Positions 1-7,294 of a DNA stretch of 38,432 bases are shown here, piece after piece (position 1 is the stretch's first letter; the number at the start of each line of letters is the position of its first letter). The translations under genes were made by a program, and so were the position numbers. Location of the stretch: IMG/VR virus record IMGVR_UViG_3300031951_000495, positions 1-38,432 of that record. One strand, given 5' to 3'. The notes beneath the pieces were generated by a model. The model was not told the origin of the DNA, made no database searches, and was given only the letters and a program-made list of their open reading frames with translations. The stretch comes from a virus.

Positions 1-120
1 CCCCTCCAAGCACGGAACACAGGTCTTCCTCACGTTTGCATTGACAGGTATATGAAAAGAAAGGCTTTTCTAAAAATTAAAAATTCGTACCTGCGCTCGA
101 ATGTAAGAAGTGACACAATT

Positions 121-136
121 GTTAAGAAAACTTAAC
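121..136. repeat. Terminal palindrome, left copy (operator-like)
   Basis: Perfect 6-bp inverted repeat GTTAAG-AAAA-CTTAAC, followed by ATGTAAC. The same layout, GTTAAG-ACAT-CTTAAC followed by AATGTAAC, occurs at 38370-38385. Here it ends 9 bases upstream of the TTGACA of the leftward-end promoter. Position and symmetry suggest a dimeric regulator or replication-protein site; the binding protein is unknown. Confidence 0.65.
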
Positions 137-145
137 ATGTAACTT

Positions 146-177
146 TTGACAAAAAACCCCTGTTTTCGTGGTTATAT
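146..177 (+). promoter_or_regulatory. Promoter candidate for the left + strand operon
   Basis: TTGACA at 146-151 and an extended -10, TG-G-TTATAT, with the hexamer at 172-177. The spacer is 20 bases, longer than the usual 17, so a helper protein or reliance on the TG extension is possible. It is the only upstream promoter candidate for the gene block starting at 309, and it sits just downstream of the palindrome at 121-136. Transcription would start near 184, giving a leader of about 125 bases. Confidence 0.5.
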
Positions 178-204
178 ATGGGGGGATAAAGGGGGGCGAG
201 GAAA

Positions 205-249
205 GGCTCCCCGACAGGCATAGCAGTTACGCTAAACCAACGGGGAGCC
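205..249 (+). other. Structured 5' leader hairpin
   Basis: GGCTCCCCG (205-213) pairs perfectly with CGGGGAGCC (241-249). The 27-base loop can form a small inner stem, TAGC/GCTA, around AGTTAC. There is no U-tract, so it is not a standard terminator. It lies in the predicted leader of the first operon and could stabilise the mRNA, act as a regulatory RNA element, or be a protein site. No known riboswitch class is recognised. Confidence 0.55.
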
Positions 250-265
250 GAAGAATGCCAGATAT

Positions 266-285
266 CCCCTCCGTTTAAGGAGGGG
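266..285 (+). other. Short leader hairpin
   Basis: CCCCTCC (266-272) and GGAGGGG (279-285) form a perfect 7-bp stem with the loop GTTTAA. The right arm contains a GGAGG Shine-Dalgarno-like string sequestered in the stem, 23 bases upstream of the first start codon. It may mask an accessory ribosome landing site. No T-run follows, so termination is unlikely. Confidence 0.5.
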
Positions 286-308
286 TCTAACCAAATACAG
301 GAGAATCA

Positions 309-620
309 ATGGCAGTAGACCGAGGCTATGGATCTGGTGCGGCTAAGCGCAGCAAGAGGCGACCGCTAAGCGGCGCCGAGCGTGCTCGCGCAAAGGGTCT
401 ACGAGAAGGTACCATTGGTCGCCGTTCTGATGCGTCGCCGTTCAACGACATCAAGGGTCGGGCGATTGGCTGGGACGAACTGGCGAGTCTAGCCGCCGCC
501 GCTGGGTTCTCGATCGCTGGAACTGGAATGGTTCGGACGAGGTCGTCAAACCCGTCACCGTCCAGGTCTTCATACGGGTATTTTGGCAAACCAATCAAAC
601 AACCAAAGAGAGGTCGATAA
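309..620 (+). CDS. Small basic protein, unknown function
   Basis: A 103-aa protein with roughly a fifth Lys/Arg, no membrane segment and no recognised domain. Residues 19-26 (RPLSGAER) resemble the PMSGAEY stretch of the protein at 1312-1590, suggesting a shared short binding motif among these neighbours. The start follows AGGAG at 299-303. It is the first gene of the left operon and shares TAATG with the next gene, whose ribosome site is written in its C-terminal RGR codons. The basic character suggests nucleic-acid or scaffold contact, which is inference. Confidence 0.75.
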   Translation: MAVDRGYGSGAAKRSKRRPLSGAERARAKGLREGTIGRRSDASPFNDIKGRAIGWDELASLAAAAGFSIAGTGMVRTRSSNPSPSRSSYGYFGKPIKQPKRGR

Positions 621-1312
621 TGGCACGACGATTGAACCCAGATAACGCTACCGCCAACGCTCGGGCGCAGAAGGTCACCATCGGCAAGAAGAAGTTGACT
701 AGCACTCAGGTCATCAAGCGCAACAACCGCAAGTTGGCTGCATCGCCAATTGGTAAGGCTGCTGGTCTTGCCATGGCATTCCTGCCAGTTGGACGCGCTG
801 CGCAGATCGCATCACGACTGAACGCAACTGGTCAGGCTGGAAAGGCTGCAATGATTGCCCGTCGATCGGCAGCAGCAGAGGCTGGTCGTACGTCGTCAAA
901 ACTATTTGCCGAAGCAACTGCAAAGTCACGTTCTCTTGGTAACAAGAGGTTCCAGAAACTTGCTCAAGAGGCATGGGACCAGAAGTGGCTTGGTCAGAAT
1001 CTTAGAGATTCTGCACGTAACCTTCCAAAGGTTGCAAGTCTTGCTGTCCGACCAACCATTGGTAAGAACTTGGCAAGGGCTAACCGAGCAAGTTCAGAGG
1101 TTAAGCAGGCACAAGCAGAGTTTAGTGCGGCTCAAACGGCTGCAAGGCAAGGTCGACCTGGTTCACTTGCGGAACTTGAACGAGCAAATTCAGTGCTTCG
1201 TCGTCTACAGACTCGCGGCGTTGGAAAAGGAACTGTAAGTGTCGGCAAGGGTACGATCAACAAGAAGGGTCTTGCAGCACTTAACAAGAAACCATTCCCA
1301 GGTGGTCGATAA
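620..1312 (+). CDS. Ala/Lys/Arg-rich basic protein, unknown
   Basis: A 230-aa, highly basic, alanine-rich and probably helical protein. Its N-terminus (MARRLNPD) resembles that of the protein at 3287-3985 (MARRISPD), hinting at a duplicated N-terminal tag. Residues 45-65 form a mildly hydrophobic stretch (AAGLAMAFLPVGRAA) that could be a short amphipathic or membrane-touching helix. It starts at the TAATG overlap with the upstream stop and ends in GGR, whose codons carry the next gene's ribosome site. No family is recognised. A DNA-binding or virion-internal role is possible but unproven. Confidence 0.75.
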   Translation: MARRLNPDNATANARAQKVTIGKKKLTSTQVIKRNNRKLAASPIGKAAGLAMAFLPVGRAAQIASRLNATGQAGKAAMIARRSAAAEAGRTSSKLFAEATAKSRSLGNKRFQKLAQEAWDQKWLGQNLRDSARNLPKVASLAVRPTIGKNLARANRASSEVKQAQAEFSAAQTAARQGRPGSLAELERANSVLRRLQTRGVGKGTVSVGKGTINKKGLAALNKKPFPGGR

Positions 1313-1590
1313 TGCCAGGTAAGATGATTCCACGTAAGATACGGGTAAAGCGCCAGGTCAAGGGCAGCAAGCCGAACAATCGACCTATGTCTGGTGCAGA
1401 GTATGACCGCAGCCGAAGCGGAGCCAACACGCTTGGTCCTAACTTCGCTGACAAGCGCCGCGCTACTGGCGGAAATGTATACGACCCAAAGAAGGTCGAC
1501 CTTTTCAACATGAGCGGTTTTATCGGTAAATACAAGTACGTCTATCCAGAGCGCCTAGAGGCGAAGCGTGGGGGACGCAAGAAGGTCTGA
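1312..1590 (+). CDS. Small basic protein with MPGKMIP N-terminus
   Basis: A 92-aa basic protein beginning MPGKMIPRKIR; the protein at 2994-3287 begins MPGKMIPVKGR. The shared eight-residue opening in two otherwise different proteins of one operon looks like a functional tag (for example for packaging into the virion) or the trace of a duplication. Residues about 24-30 (PMSGAEY) echo the first gene of the operon. The start is fixed by the TAATG overlap with the upstream gene. The stop TGA overlaps the next ATG. No enzymatic motif is visible. Confidence 0.75.
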   Translation: MPGKMIPRKIRVKRQVKGSKPNNRPMSGAEYDRSRSGANTLGPNFADKRRATGGNVYDPKKVDLFNMSGFIGKYKYVYPERLEAKRGGRKKV

Positions 1591-2231
1591 TGGCAAAGCG
1601 AGGGTTTACCAAGGGTAAGAAGCGAGAGATTCCACTCAGCCAGATGAGCAGAGCGGAATACAACGCAAGGATCGTTCAGTCTCAGGGCGCAAAGCGAGTT
1701 CAGCAGCGCCGAAACGATATCTCTGCAAATGCCCTCGAGTTTGCCACTGGATTCAATAAGCGCGACGGCGTAGACCTTGGTGACATTGGCGGTCTAGCGA
1801 TCACCGCAGCCACGCTAGGGTCTGGGTCCCTCATTAGGGGCGCAGCGCGACGAGCAACTGCCGCTGGGCTTAAGGATACCATCATTGCCAAGGGCGGGGT
1901 TACGATTAACGCTAACTCAATGAAGGTCGTTTCCCCTAAGCGCGGATACTCAGTTGGAATCACTAACAAGACGGCGATTAAGATCCCTGTTAAGAAGGCT
2001 AACGCTGGTAACATTGCAGACGCCTTTGACAAGATTAAGAAGCAGTACAACCCGAAGAACATGGGTGCATGGGTCGAGCGTGGTCAGATCCACATCGATC
2101 CAACCCGCATTGTAAAATCATACGGAAAGGCACAGAGGATCGGTCGAAAGATGAATCAAGACAGCGTCTACTCATTTGGTGCCAACCGTGGAAAAGGTGC
2201 AAGCCTAAAAGTCATTAGGCGAGCAAAATGA
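1590..2231 (+). CDS. Basic protein, unknown
   Basis: A 213-aa Lys/Arg-rich protein. The N-terminal 45 residues are very basic. Residues about 65-90 are Gly/Ala-rich and weakly hydrophobic. The C-terminal half reads as a mixed alpha/beta segment with IHIDPTRIVKSYGK near residues 165-178. I recognise no family. It starts within TGATG shared with the preceding stop and ends in an ATGA overlap with the HELLH protein, so the genes are probably translationally coupled. Placement between small basic genes suggests an accessory virion or DNA-binding role, by context only. Confidence 0.75.
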   Translation: MAKRGFTKGKKREIPLSQMSRAEYNARIVQSQGAKRVQQRRNDISANALEFATGFNKRDGVDLGDIGGLAITAATLGSGSLIRGAARRATAAGLKDTIIAKGGVTINANSMKVVSPKRGYSVGITNKTAIKIPVKKANAGNIADAFDKIKKQYNPKNMGAWVERGQIHIDPTRIVKSYGKAQRIGRKMNQDSVYSFGANRGKGASLKVIRRAK

Positions 2232-2629
2232 GCACGCGCCTAGAAGAGGCGCAGCGGTATGTCGACAACGCGAAGCGCATTCTGAACCTCTCTCAGTGGG
2301 AGATCAAGGTCAAGGACTACCCTTCGGCTGAGGATGCGTATGCGGACATCGAGCCGCACGATCAACTCTGGCACGCGAAGTTGCGCCTCTCCGAGGACTT
2401 CTTCAAGGAGCCCGCTGTCGAGCAGCGGAAGATCATCGCCCATGAGTTGCTCCACCTGCACTATGCAGGAGTGGAGCGGCTGGTAAACAGTACCGAGTCC
2501 GTCATGGGGACGGCAGCGTACGACCTCTACTCGAAGGTCTGGGATATCGAGATCGAGCGGGCAGCGGATGCGCTGTCTGGACCAGTCGGCGGTCTGTTGC
2601 CGATTCCAAAGTTCAAGGGGACAAAGTAA
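2228..2629 (+). CDS. Putative zinc metalloprotease (HELLH)
   Basis: A 133-aa protein with the zincin signature HELLH at residues 72-76, followed by LH (H78), and a later glutamate cluster in DIEIERAAD (E108/E110) that could supply the third zinc ligand. This layout fits small SprT-like or phage metallopeptidases, so peptide-bond hydrolysis with bound zinc is likely; the substrate is unknown. Codon choice looks more GC-rich than in its neighbours, so it may have been acquired separately. It starts in ATGA overlap with the upstream gene and ends in TAATG overlap with the next. Possible roles include virion protein processing or degradation of a host protein. Confidence 0.7.
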   Translation: MSTRLEEAQRYVDNAKRILNLSQWEIKVKDYPSAEDAYADIEPHDQLWHAKLRLSEDFFKEPAVEQRKIIAHELLHLHYAGVERLVNSTESVMGTAAYDLYSKVWDIEIERAADALSGPVGGLLPIPKFKGTK

Positions 2630-2994
2630 TGGCAATTCGAAATGTTCGACGACCAGTTGGTCCAAAGCCGCCGAGCGAATCTGGCGACGGTCGAGTATAC
2701 GCTGGCGGGTCTCCATACTTCAATGAGGCAACTGGAACCTATCGACCAGGAACCCCAAAGGATATCCTTGACCGAGTCTACGGTCGAGGTCGTAAGGGAG
2801 ATAGACCTGATCGCGGAATTAACCCGCCTCGTCCACCACGCGGACGAAAGCCAAAGCCTGGAAAGGTTGACGATGGTCGTAGGACCATCATGCCAGTCCC
2901 GCCAAAGGGTGGAAAGCGACGACCGATGATTGATCCAGAGGATCGGGGTCGTAAACTGACAACTAGAAAGCAGACTAATAAGGGGTGGCGATAA
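2629..2994 (+). CDS. Pro/Arg/Gly-rich basic protein
   Basis: A 121-aa low-complexity protein rich in Arg, Pro, Gly and Lys, probably largely disordered. Residues about 47-80 are a run of RGRKGDRP and PPRPPRGRKPK-type motifs that look like an RNA- or DNA-binding tail. No folded domain is recognised. It is linked by TAATG overlaps on both sides. The C-terminal codons for KGWR hold the ribosome site of the next gene. Its nature agrees with the other basic proteins of this operon. Confidence 0.7.
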   Translation: MAIRNVRRPVGPKPPSESGDGRVYAGGSPYFNEATGTYRPGTPKDILDRVYGRGRKGDRPDRGINPPRPPRGRKPKPGKVDDGRRTIMPVPPKGGKRRPMIDPEDRGRKLTTRKQTNKGWR

Positions 2995-3287
2995 TGCCAG
3001 GTAAGATGATTCCAGTAAAAGGTAGGGTTGTCGGAAGAAGGGGCGGGAAGAATAAGAATAAGCAAAATCCTACTCGCGGAGTTCCATCGAGGGAGCAGCG
3101 ACAACTTCCATACACACCAATCAACAAGCCAGGAATTAAGGGTGGTCCTCGATCAACCGCACCTGGATACAATCCAAAGAAGCCAATGATTCTCACTCCA
3201 ATTGGGAAAAAGTCTGGCGATATGGGAAGCAAATCAAGAAATCAAAGATTCCCACAGAGACTTCCAAGTAGGCGCGGAGGTCGATAA
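2994..3287 (+). CDS. Small basic protein, second MPGKMIP protein
   Basis: A 97-aa Lys/Arg/Gly/Pro-rich protein opening with MPGKMIPVKGR, almost the same first eight residues as the protein at 1312. A GTG at 2985 lies in frame, but the ATG at 2994 is preferred because it forms the TAATG overlap used across this operon and matches the paralogous N-terminus. The rest shows no similarity to the first copy, so only the tag is shared. It ends with RRGGR, whose codons contain GGAGGT for the next gene. Function unknown. Confidence 0.72.
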   Translation: MPGKMIPVKGRVVGRRGGKNKNKQNPTRGVPSREQRQLPYTPINKPGIKGGPRSTAPGYNPKKPMILTPIGKKSGDMGSKSRNQRFPQRLPSRRGGR

Positions 3288-3985
3288 TGGCACGTCGAAT
3301 CAGCCCAGATACGTATAAGAAGAAGAAAAGTAATCCTTCTCAGCCTGAGCAATTCCCCAAAATGACCCCTACGGCTGAGGGATTCCTTCGTCCGTTTGCA
3401 AACGAAACGTACCGACGTGCCTACAAGAAGACACAGGTACAGAACGAACGATCTGGCGCTAAGCCAGTCGTAAAGGCTGCGAACAAGGAGCGTGAACTTC
3501 AACGTATTGCAGCACGTCAAAGGCTGCGAGGGAATCCTTTTGCCACTGTAAATAGCGCGAAGAAAAATTATGCAAAGCGGGCAAAGCAACGTGCCGAAAT
3601 TGGTCCAAAAACCGATAAGGCTGTTGGAACCAGGCAGCGTGGATTCGTCAACGACACCATGGACACATCGCTCAATCCTTTGGGCGGTGGTCCTCGACCG
3701 ACAAAGAACCGATTCCTCAATACATGGGTAAGTCCTGATGTTGCGTCACCAAAGCGACCAACACAGATTAGCGTAAAGACACGTGTGTACAGTGGCGGTA
3801 AGCACGGCGGTAACGTGAGCGGGGATGTAAATCGACCAAACAAGGGAATTAAGCAGGACAATAGTGGTGTATATGCCGTGAAGAACGAGTACACACTCTA
3901 CGGTCCAAACGCACAGAAGAGAAGCCTCCCGTTCTGGGGGAAGCGTGGTGCCGCTGACAAGGGCACCAGAAAGACAGGACGATAA
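3287..3985 (+). CDS. Basic protein, unknown (MARRISPD N-terminus)
   Basis: A 232-aa Lys/Arg/Asn-rich protein without membrane segments or known catalytic motifs. The N-terminal MARRISPD resembles MARRLNPD of the protein at 620. Residues about 60-105 are Lys/Arg/Ala-rich and probably helical; the second half is Gly/Asn/Thr-rich and may be beta-structured or disordered. It starts inside TAATG after GGAGGT and ends in the same way before the 49-aa protein. Membership of the basic operon suggests co-packaging with DNA or virion assembly, by inference only. Confidence 0.72.
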   Translation: MARRISPDTYKKKKSNPSQPEQFPKMTPTAEGFLRPFANETYRRAYKKTQVQNERSGAKPVVKAANKERELQRIAARQRLRGNPFATVNSAKKNYAKRAKQRAEIGPKTDKAVGTRQRGFVNDTMDTSLNPLGGGPRPTKNRFLNTWVSPDVASPKRPTQISVKTRVYSGGKHGGNVSGDVNRPNKGIKQDNSGVYAVKNEYTLYGPNAQKRSLPFWGKRGAADKGTRKTGR

Positions 3986-4134
3986 TGCCAATGATCGAGG
4001 GGAAGAAGTTCCCATATACCAAGGCTGGTAAGAAGGCTGCCAAGGCTTATGCTGCAAAGCATGAGAAGGGCGAGTCTAAGAAGGAACAGATCATGGAGTA
4101 CGGCAAGGTCAAGCGCAAGGGCAAGAAGAAGTGA
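3985..4134 (+). CDS. 49-aa conserved phage-type basic protein
   Basis: ATG at 3985 overlaps the upstream stop (TAATG) and TGA ends at 4134. The product begins MPMIEGKKFPYTKAGKKAA and ends in a KRKGKKK tail. From general knowledge, proteins with a K-x-F/Y-P-Y-T-x-x-G opening are widespread in tailed phages next to head genes, with no assigned function. The protein is helical and basic. It forms a three-gene cassette with the two following genes, sharing GTGA with the next one. Confidence 0.65.
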   Translation: MPMIEGKKFPYTKAGKKAAKAYAAKHEKGESKKEQIMEYGKVKRKGKKK

Positions 4135-4292
4135 AGCCAGGTCTATACGCGAATATCAACGCTAAGCGCAAGCGAATTGCTGCTGGCTCTGGCGAGAAGA
4201 TGCGTAAACCTGGATCTAAGGGCGCTCCTACGGCAAAAGACTTTAAAGATTCTGCTAAAACAGCAAAGGGGCGTAAGAAGCGTGGCGCGTAA
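4131..4292 (+). CDS. 53-aa conserved phage protein (KPGLYANI type)
   Basis: GTG at 4131 overlaps the TGA of the previous gene, giving a 53-aa basic protein that opens KPGLYANINAKRKRI and continues with GSGEKMRKPGSKGAPTA. I recognise this pattern from many unrelated tailed phages, where it is a small conserved hypothetical protein usually beside the HNH-like protein that also follows here. Its function is unknown. The Gly/Lys-rich centre suggests nucleic-acid contact. It ends at TAA 4290-4292 inside the start region of the next gene. Confidence 0.7.
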   Translation: MKPGLYANINAKRKRIAAGSGEKMRKPGSKGAPTAKDFKDSAKTAKGRKKRGA

Positions 4293-4503
4293 CTACGCCC
4301 GAGAGTACGCAACGTACCAGGGAACACCAGAACAGATCAAGAATCGAGCCTCCAGAAACGCCGCACGGCGCAAAATGGAGAAGAAGCACGGTAAGGCAGC
4401 CCTCAACGGCAAGGATGTCGACCACAAAGATGGCAATCCTCGCAACAATGGGCACAAGAACCTTCGTGTGACATCAAAATCGCTGAATCGAAGCAAGAAA
4501 TAA
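4282..4503 (+). CDS. Small HNH-domain protein
   Basis: A 73-aa protein starting at GTG 4282 and overlapping the previous gene by 11 bases. The C-terminal half carries an HNH-type core: DH at residues 47-48 in the strand DVDHKDG, asparagines at 55-56, and KNLRV at 59-63. The N-terminal half is an Arg/Lys-rich helix. Proteins of this size with R-N-Y-x-x-E-Y at the start are common in phages and are usually annotated as HNH endonucleases. The metal-binding histidines are few, so nuclease activity needs proof. It may act in packaging or genome processing. Confidence 0.7.
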   Translation: MARNYAREYATYQGTPEQIKNRASRNAARRKMEKKHGKAALNGKDVDHKDGNPRNNGHKNLRVTSKSLNRSKK

Positions 4504-4512
4504 CGGAGTAGA

Positions 4513-5919
4513 ATGGCAACATTTAGGTTTGTCAATCGAGATATTGACATTCACTGGAACGGATACGACATCACTGGTCCAGCAGGGACAGTGTTCAGCA
4601 TCCCAGACCAACTTTATGAGGAGTTCGAGGGCGACCTTCGCCCTGTCGAGCCGTCCCTTGAGTGGATTGACACCAATGAGTTCCAGACGCTGGAAAATCA
4701 GGTGTCTACTGCAAATCTATTTGCCACACTGCCGATTGCAATTGCAAGCAGCACCACTGGAAAGACGATTTCGCTCAACTCTGGCACTGCGCTCAACGGG
4801 TATCTGCTTGTTGCAGACGGTGCTGGTGGAACGATCTGGAACCCAGCGTCAACTTCTGGTCTCACATCGGTTGTTGGAGTATCTCCAATCTCAACCACGA
4901 TCGCTGGTGGCGTGGCTTCTGTATCCCTTTCTGCAAACTACCAGACCGCAGGTACCTACGTCAATGCCGTTATCGGCACATCGCCCGCGTCCGTATCAAC
5001 ATCATCTGGCACATCGACGGTGTCGATCGATCAGGCGGCAATCACTGGTGCAACAGCGGCGACAAACGCCCAAGTCGTTCGATTCTACGTCAAGAATACT
5101 ACAGGTTCGACGATTCCAAAGGGGTCTGCCGTCTACGTCTCTGGCGCAACTGGCGACAATGCCCTTATCTCGCTTGCCTCAGCCACCGCAGACCCTACGT
5201 CATCCAAGACGCTTGGTATCACTTTGGCGGATATCGCAAATGATGCCTTCGGATACGTCGTCGAGTCGGGTTACATTACCGACATTGATACATCATCTAC
5301 CACTGCTGGAGCAGCCGTTTGGCTTGGGAACACTCCTGGATCGCTAGTATTCGTAAGCCCACCAGCAGAGCCAAGCCATGCTGTATACCTTGGAGTAGTG
5401 GTCCGAGTTCAGTCACAAAACGGATCCATCCTTGTCAAGGTGCAGAACGGCTACGAACTTGACGAACTCCATGACGTGTTTGTTGGTGGCGTAAGCACTG
5501 CATTGCCACTCGTATACAGCAGCACGTCATCTGGGTGGATTGCCCAGGCTCTCAGTTCTGTGGGCATTGCGGACAACGCCATCGTATCCTCCAAGATCAT
5601 CGATGGAGCAGTAACGTCCGCTAAGGTGGCAGATAATGCCATCGTCACATCCAAGATCGTCGATGCCGCAGTTACTTCTGCAAAGATCGGCGCTGACGCG
5701 ATCAACTCAACGCACATTGGACCCAATGCCGTTGTCGCAGGTGATATTGCAGCAAATGCCGTCACGACAGGAAACATCCTAGACGGATCGGTAACGGTTG
5801 CAAAGATCAACTCTGGTGCTGCCGCTGCCGATACGTTCCTGGCATCCAATGGTGACGGTACGGCTTCGTTTAAGACTGTTGAAAGCGGATTTAATCCTCT
5901 ACTTCTGATGGGAGCATAA
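4513..5919 (+). CDS. Tail fibre/collar protein with decapeptide repeats
   Basis: A 468-aa beta-rich structural protein. The N-terminal 60 residues form a separate small domain, likely the virion attachment part. Residues about 190-320 form a beta domain (opening KNTTGSTIPKGSAVYV, ending ELDELHDV) that I know from many phage tail fibres. Residues 353-432 are eight near-decapeptide repeats of the form x-D/N-x-A-I/V-x4-I/V, expected to fold as a beta-helix. The tail TFLASNGDGTASF is typical of fibre tips. No chaperone or peptidase domain is seen. It is the first gene of the fibre module, 9 bases after the HNH gene. Confidence 0.8.
   Translation: MATFRFVNRDIDIHWNGYDITGPAGTVFSIPDQLYEEFEGDLRPVEPSLEWIDTNEFQTLENQVSTANLFATLPIAIASSTTGKTISLNSGTALNGYLLVADGAGGTIWNPASTSGLTSVVGVSPISTTIAGGVASVSLSANYQTAGTYVNAVIGTSPASVSTSSGTSTVSIDQAAITGATAATNAQVVRFYVKNTTGSTIPKGSAVYVSGATGDNALISLASATADPTSSKTLGITLADIANDAFGYVVESGYITDIDTSSTTAGAAVWLGNTPGSLVFVSPPAEPSHAVYLGVVVRVQSQNGSILVKVQNGYELDELHDVFVGGVSTALPLVYSSTSSGWIAQALSSVGIADNAIVSSKIIDGAVTSAKVADNAIVTSKIVDAAVTSAKIGADAINSTHIGPNAVVAGDIAANAVTTGNILDGSVTVAKINSGAAAADTFLASNGDGTASFKTVESGFNPLLLMGA
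5569..5808 (+). repeat. Eight decapeptide-coding repeats in tail fibre
   Basis: Eight tandem 30-base units encode residues 353-432 of the fibre protein. The units read like ADNAIVSSKI, IDGAVTSAKV, ADNAIVTSKI and VDAAVTSAKI, with more diverged final units. The first four alternate between two subtypes, which suggests doubling of a 20-residue unit. Such tracts can expand or contract by recombination and so change fibre length. Confidence 0.75.
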
Positions 5920-6251
5920 TGGCAACAACATACAAGATCCTCGGTCAAATCTCTCCAAGTGATTCGTCATATACGACAATCTACACAGCGCCAGCGTCAA
6001 CGAGCGCAGTCGTCTCAACGATTGCTGTCTGCAATCAGCGACTAGACGCCACAAGGTATCGACTCGCTATTCTTCCGTCTGGGACAACCACTCCGACGGC
6101 GATGCACTTCATTGCCTACGACGCTGCAATCTCGGCATATGAAACTCACTACATTACGATTGGAATTACGCTTGGAACTGGAGATAGTCTGATTGCGTAC
6201 TCAAACGGTACGCCGCTTTCGTTCTCCGCATTTGGATCTGAGGTGGTATAA
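5919..6251 (+). CDS. Putative fibre-associated beta-sandwich protein
   Basis: A 110-aa Thr/Ser/Ala-rich protein with alternating beta-strand patterns and no basic tail, unlike the left-arm proteins. It starts in TAATG overlap with the fibre and ends in the same overlap with the glycine-rich adhesin. Similar-looking small proteins (YTAPASTSAVVSTIAVCNQ) occur beside tail fibres in other phages and are often annotated as virion proteins. Likely a fibre cap, trimeric tip or decoration unit. The placement is strong, the molecular role is not. Confidence 0.6.
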   Translation: MATTYKILGQISPSDSSYTTIYTAPASTSAVVSTIAVCNQRLDATRYRLAILPSGTTTPTAMHFIAYDAAISAYETHYITIGITLGTGDSLIAYSNGTPLSFSAFGSEVV

Positions 6252-7294
6252 TGGCTGCAAATAATATCGGCGCTTCGTCGTCAGCAATCCCAAATCTTGG
6301 TCAGTGGACCGTTGTTGAAATCAATACAACCACAACATGGACTGTTCCAACTGGTGCAAGAAAACTTAGTATCTTTGGATACTCCGCTGGATCAAGCGGC
6401 GCAAACGGCAACGTCGGTACTGGTAACGCATCTGGTGGTCAAGGCGGTGTCGGTGGTGTAGCATTTTTTGTTAAAGAACTTGACGTAACCGACTTCAATG
6501 GTGAAGTCCTCTATGCAACAATTGGCGCAGGCGGTGTTGCAACCACTACGTCAGCGGCAGCGGGGGTGCGAGGCGGGTCCACGTCGATAAATTTTGGCTC
6601 CACAACCTCATCGCTGACAATTGTTATGGCAAACTCAACTGTCTCTAATGCCATCCCAGAAGGCGGTCAAAGTAGTATTGCGACCACAAAAACAAATACT
6701 GGACTCCCAACGGTAAGTATCCCGTACAAACTAACATCACCAACAATTTCTAATGCTAATACATTTACATATTTCCTTAATCAAGGATTAACATCTCAGG
6801 CTATATCCGCATCTGGTGCAAGCGCAACATATCCAACATCATCCGATGCAGCACAGATTTATTATTTTACTGGCGGTATTGCAACCAACACAACAAGCAC
6901 AAACCCAGGAACTGACGGCGTTGCGCCGACGTTCCTTGTTGACAAGGCTATTTCTTGGTCATCGATTTCAACGCTTGGATCTGTTGGTTCTAGTGCCACC
7001 AGCACAAGCCCTGGAACTGGCGGTGGAGTTGGAACTGCTGGAATTCTTGGACCTGGAGGAAATGGCGGAGGATCAGTAACAGTAGGCGTAACCAGAAATG
7101 GTCGATCTACGACTCATGGAGGTGGTAGTGGCGGTGGAGGAACCAACCTCTCTGGAGCCTCTGGGGGAAATGGCGGTAATGCAGCAGCAAACTCTGGTGC
7201 TGGTGGAGGCGGCGGCGGATCAGGTCACACCGCGCCAGCGGGTGTCGGTGGAACTGGTGGATCTGGTAAACTATTTATTTTCTGGAGATCATAA
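6251..7294 (+). CDS. Glycine-rich tail tip adhesin
   Basis: A 347-aa protein. The segment near residues 18-40 (TVVEINTTTTWTVPTGARK) is the lead-in common to phage and bacterial Gly-rich adhesins (a W-T-V-P-x-G-x-x strand). Residues about 45-80 and 265-340 hold glycine-rich stretches, including GGGGGG, ending in KLFIFW. In T-even-like adhesins such regions form polyglycine helices that display variable receptor-binding loops, so receptor recognition is the expected role. Part of the middle (around 6590-6900) is more AT-rich than its surroundings, consistent with exchange of the recognition segment. Confidence 0.75.
   Translation: MAANNIGASSSAIPNLGQWTVVEINTTTTWTVPTGARKLSIFGYSAGSSGANGNVGTGNASGGQGGVGGVAFFVKELDVTDFNGEVLYATIGAGGVATTTSAAAGVRGGSTSINFGSTTSSLTIVMANSTVSNAIPEGGQSSIATTKTNTGLPTVSIPYKLTSPTISNANTFTYFLNQGLTSQAISASGASATYPTSSDAAQIYYFTGGIATNTTSTNPGTDGVAPTFLVDKAISWSSISTLGSVGSSATSTSPGTGGGVGTAGILGPGGNGGGSVTVGVTRNGRSTTHGGGSGGGGTNLSGASGGNGGNAAANSGAGGGGGGSGHTAPAGVGGTGGSGKLFIFWRS

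Larger units (their letters stand above)
1..308. other. Left-end non-coding leader region
   Basis: No coding sequence is supported in the first 308 bases. The stretch is AT-rich up to about 180 and then strongly purine-rich (runs of G at 179-184 and 191-196). It contains a 16-bp palindrome at 121-136, a promoter candidate at 146-177, a long-range hairpin at 205-249, a short hairpin at 266-285, and the ribosome binding site AGGAG at 299-303 for the first gene. A second TTGACA at 41-46 has no good -10 partner. I see no direct repeat shared with the right window end, so circularity or terminal redundancy cannot be shown from the sequence. Confidence 0.8.

Noticed and set aside
41-75. TTGACA at 41-46 as a promoter
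   Set aside because: No -10-like hexamer lies at 16-19 bases; the next TAAAAA is 24 bases away.
5451-5948. 165-residue minus-strand frame opposite the fibre repeats
   Set aside because: Its repeats mirror the fibre's decapeptide repeats, so it is a reverse-complement shadow without start signals.
6247-6252. TATAAT at the end of the 110-aa gene as a -10 box
   Set aside because: It is formed by the TAATG stop/start overlap and has no -35 at a suitable distance.
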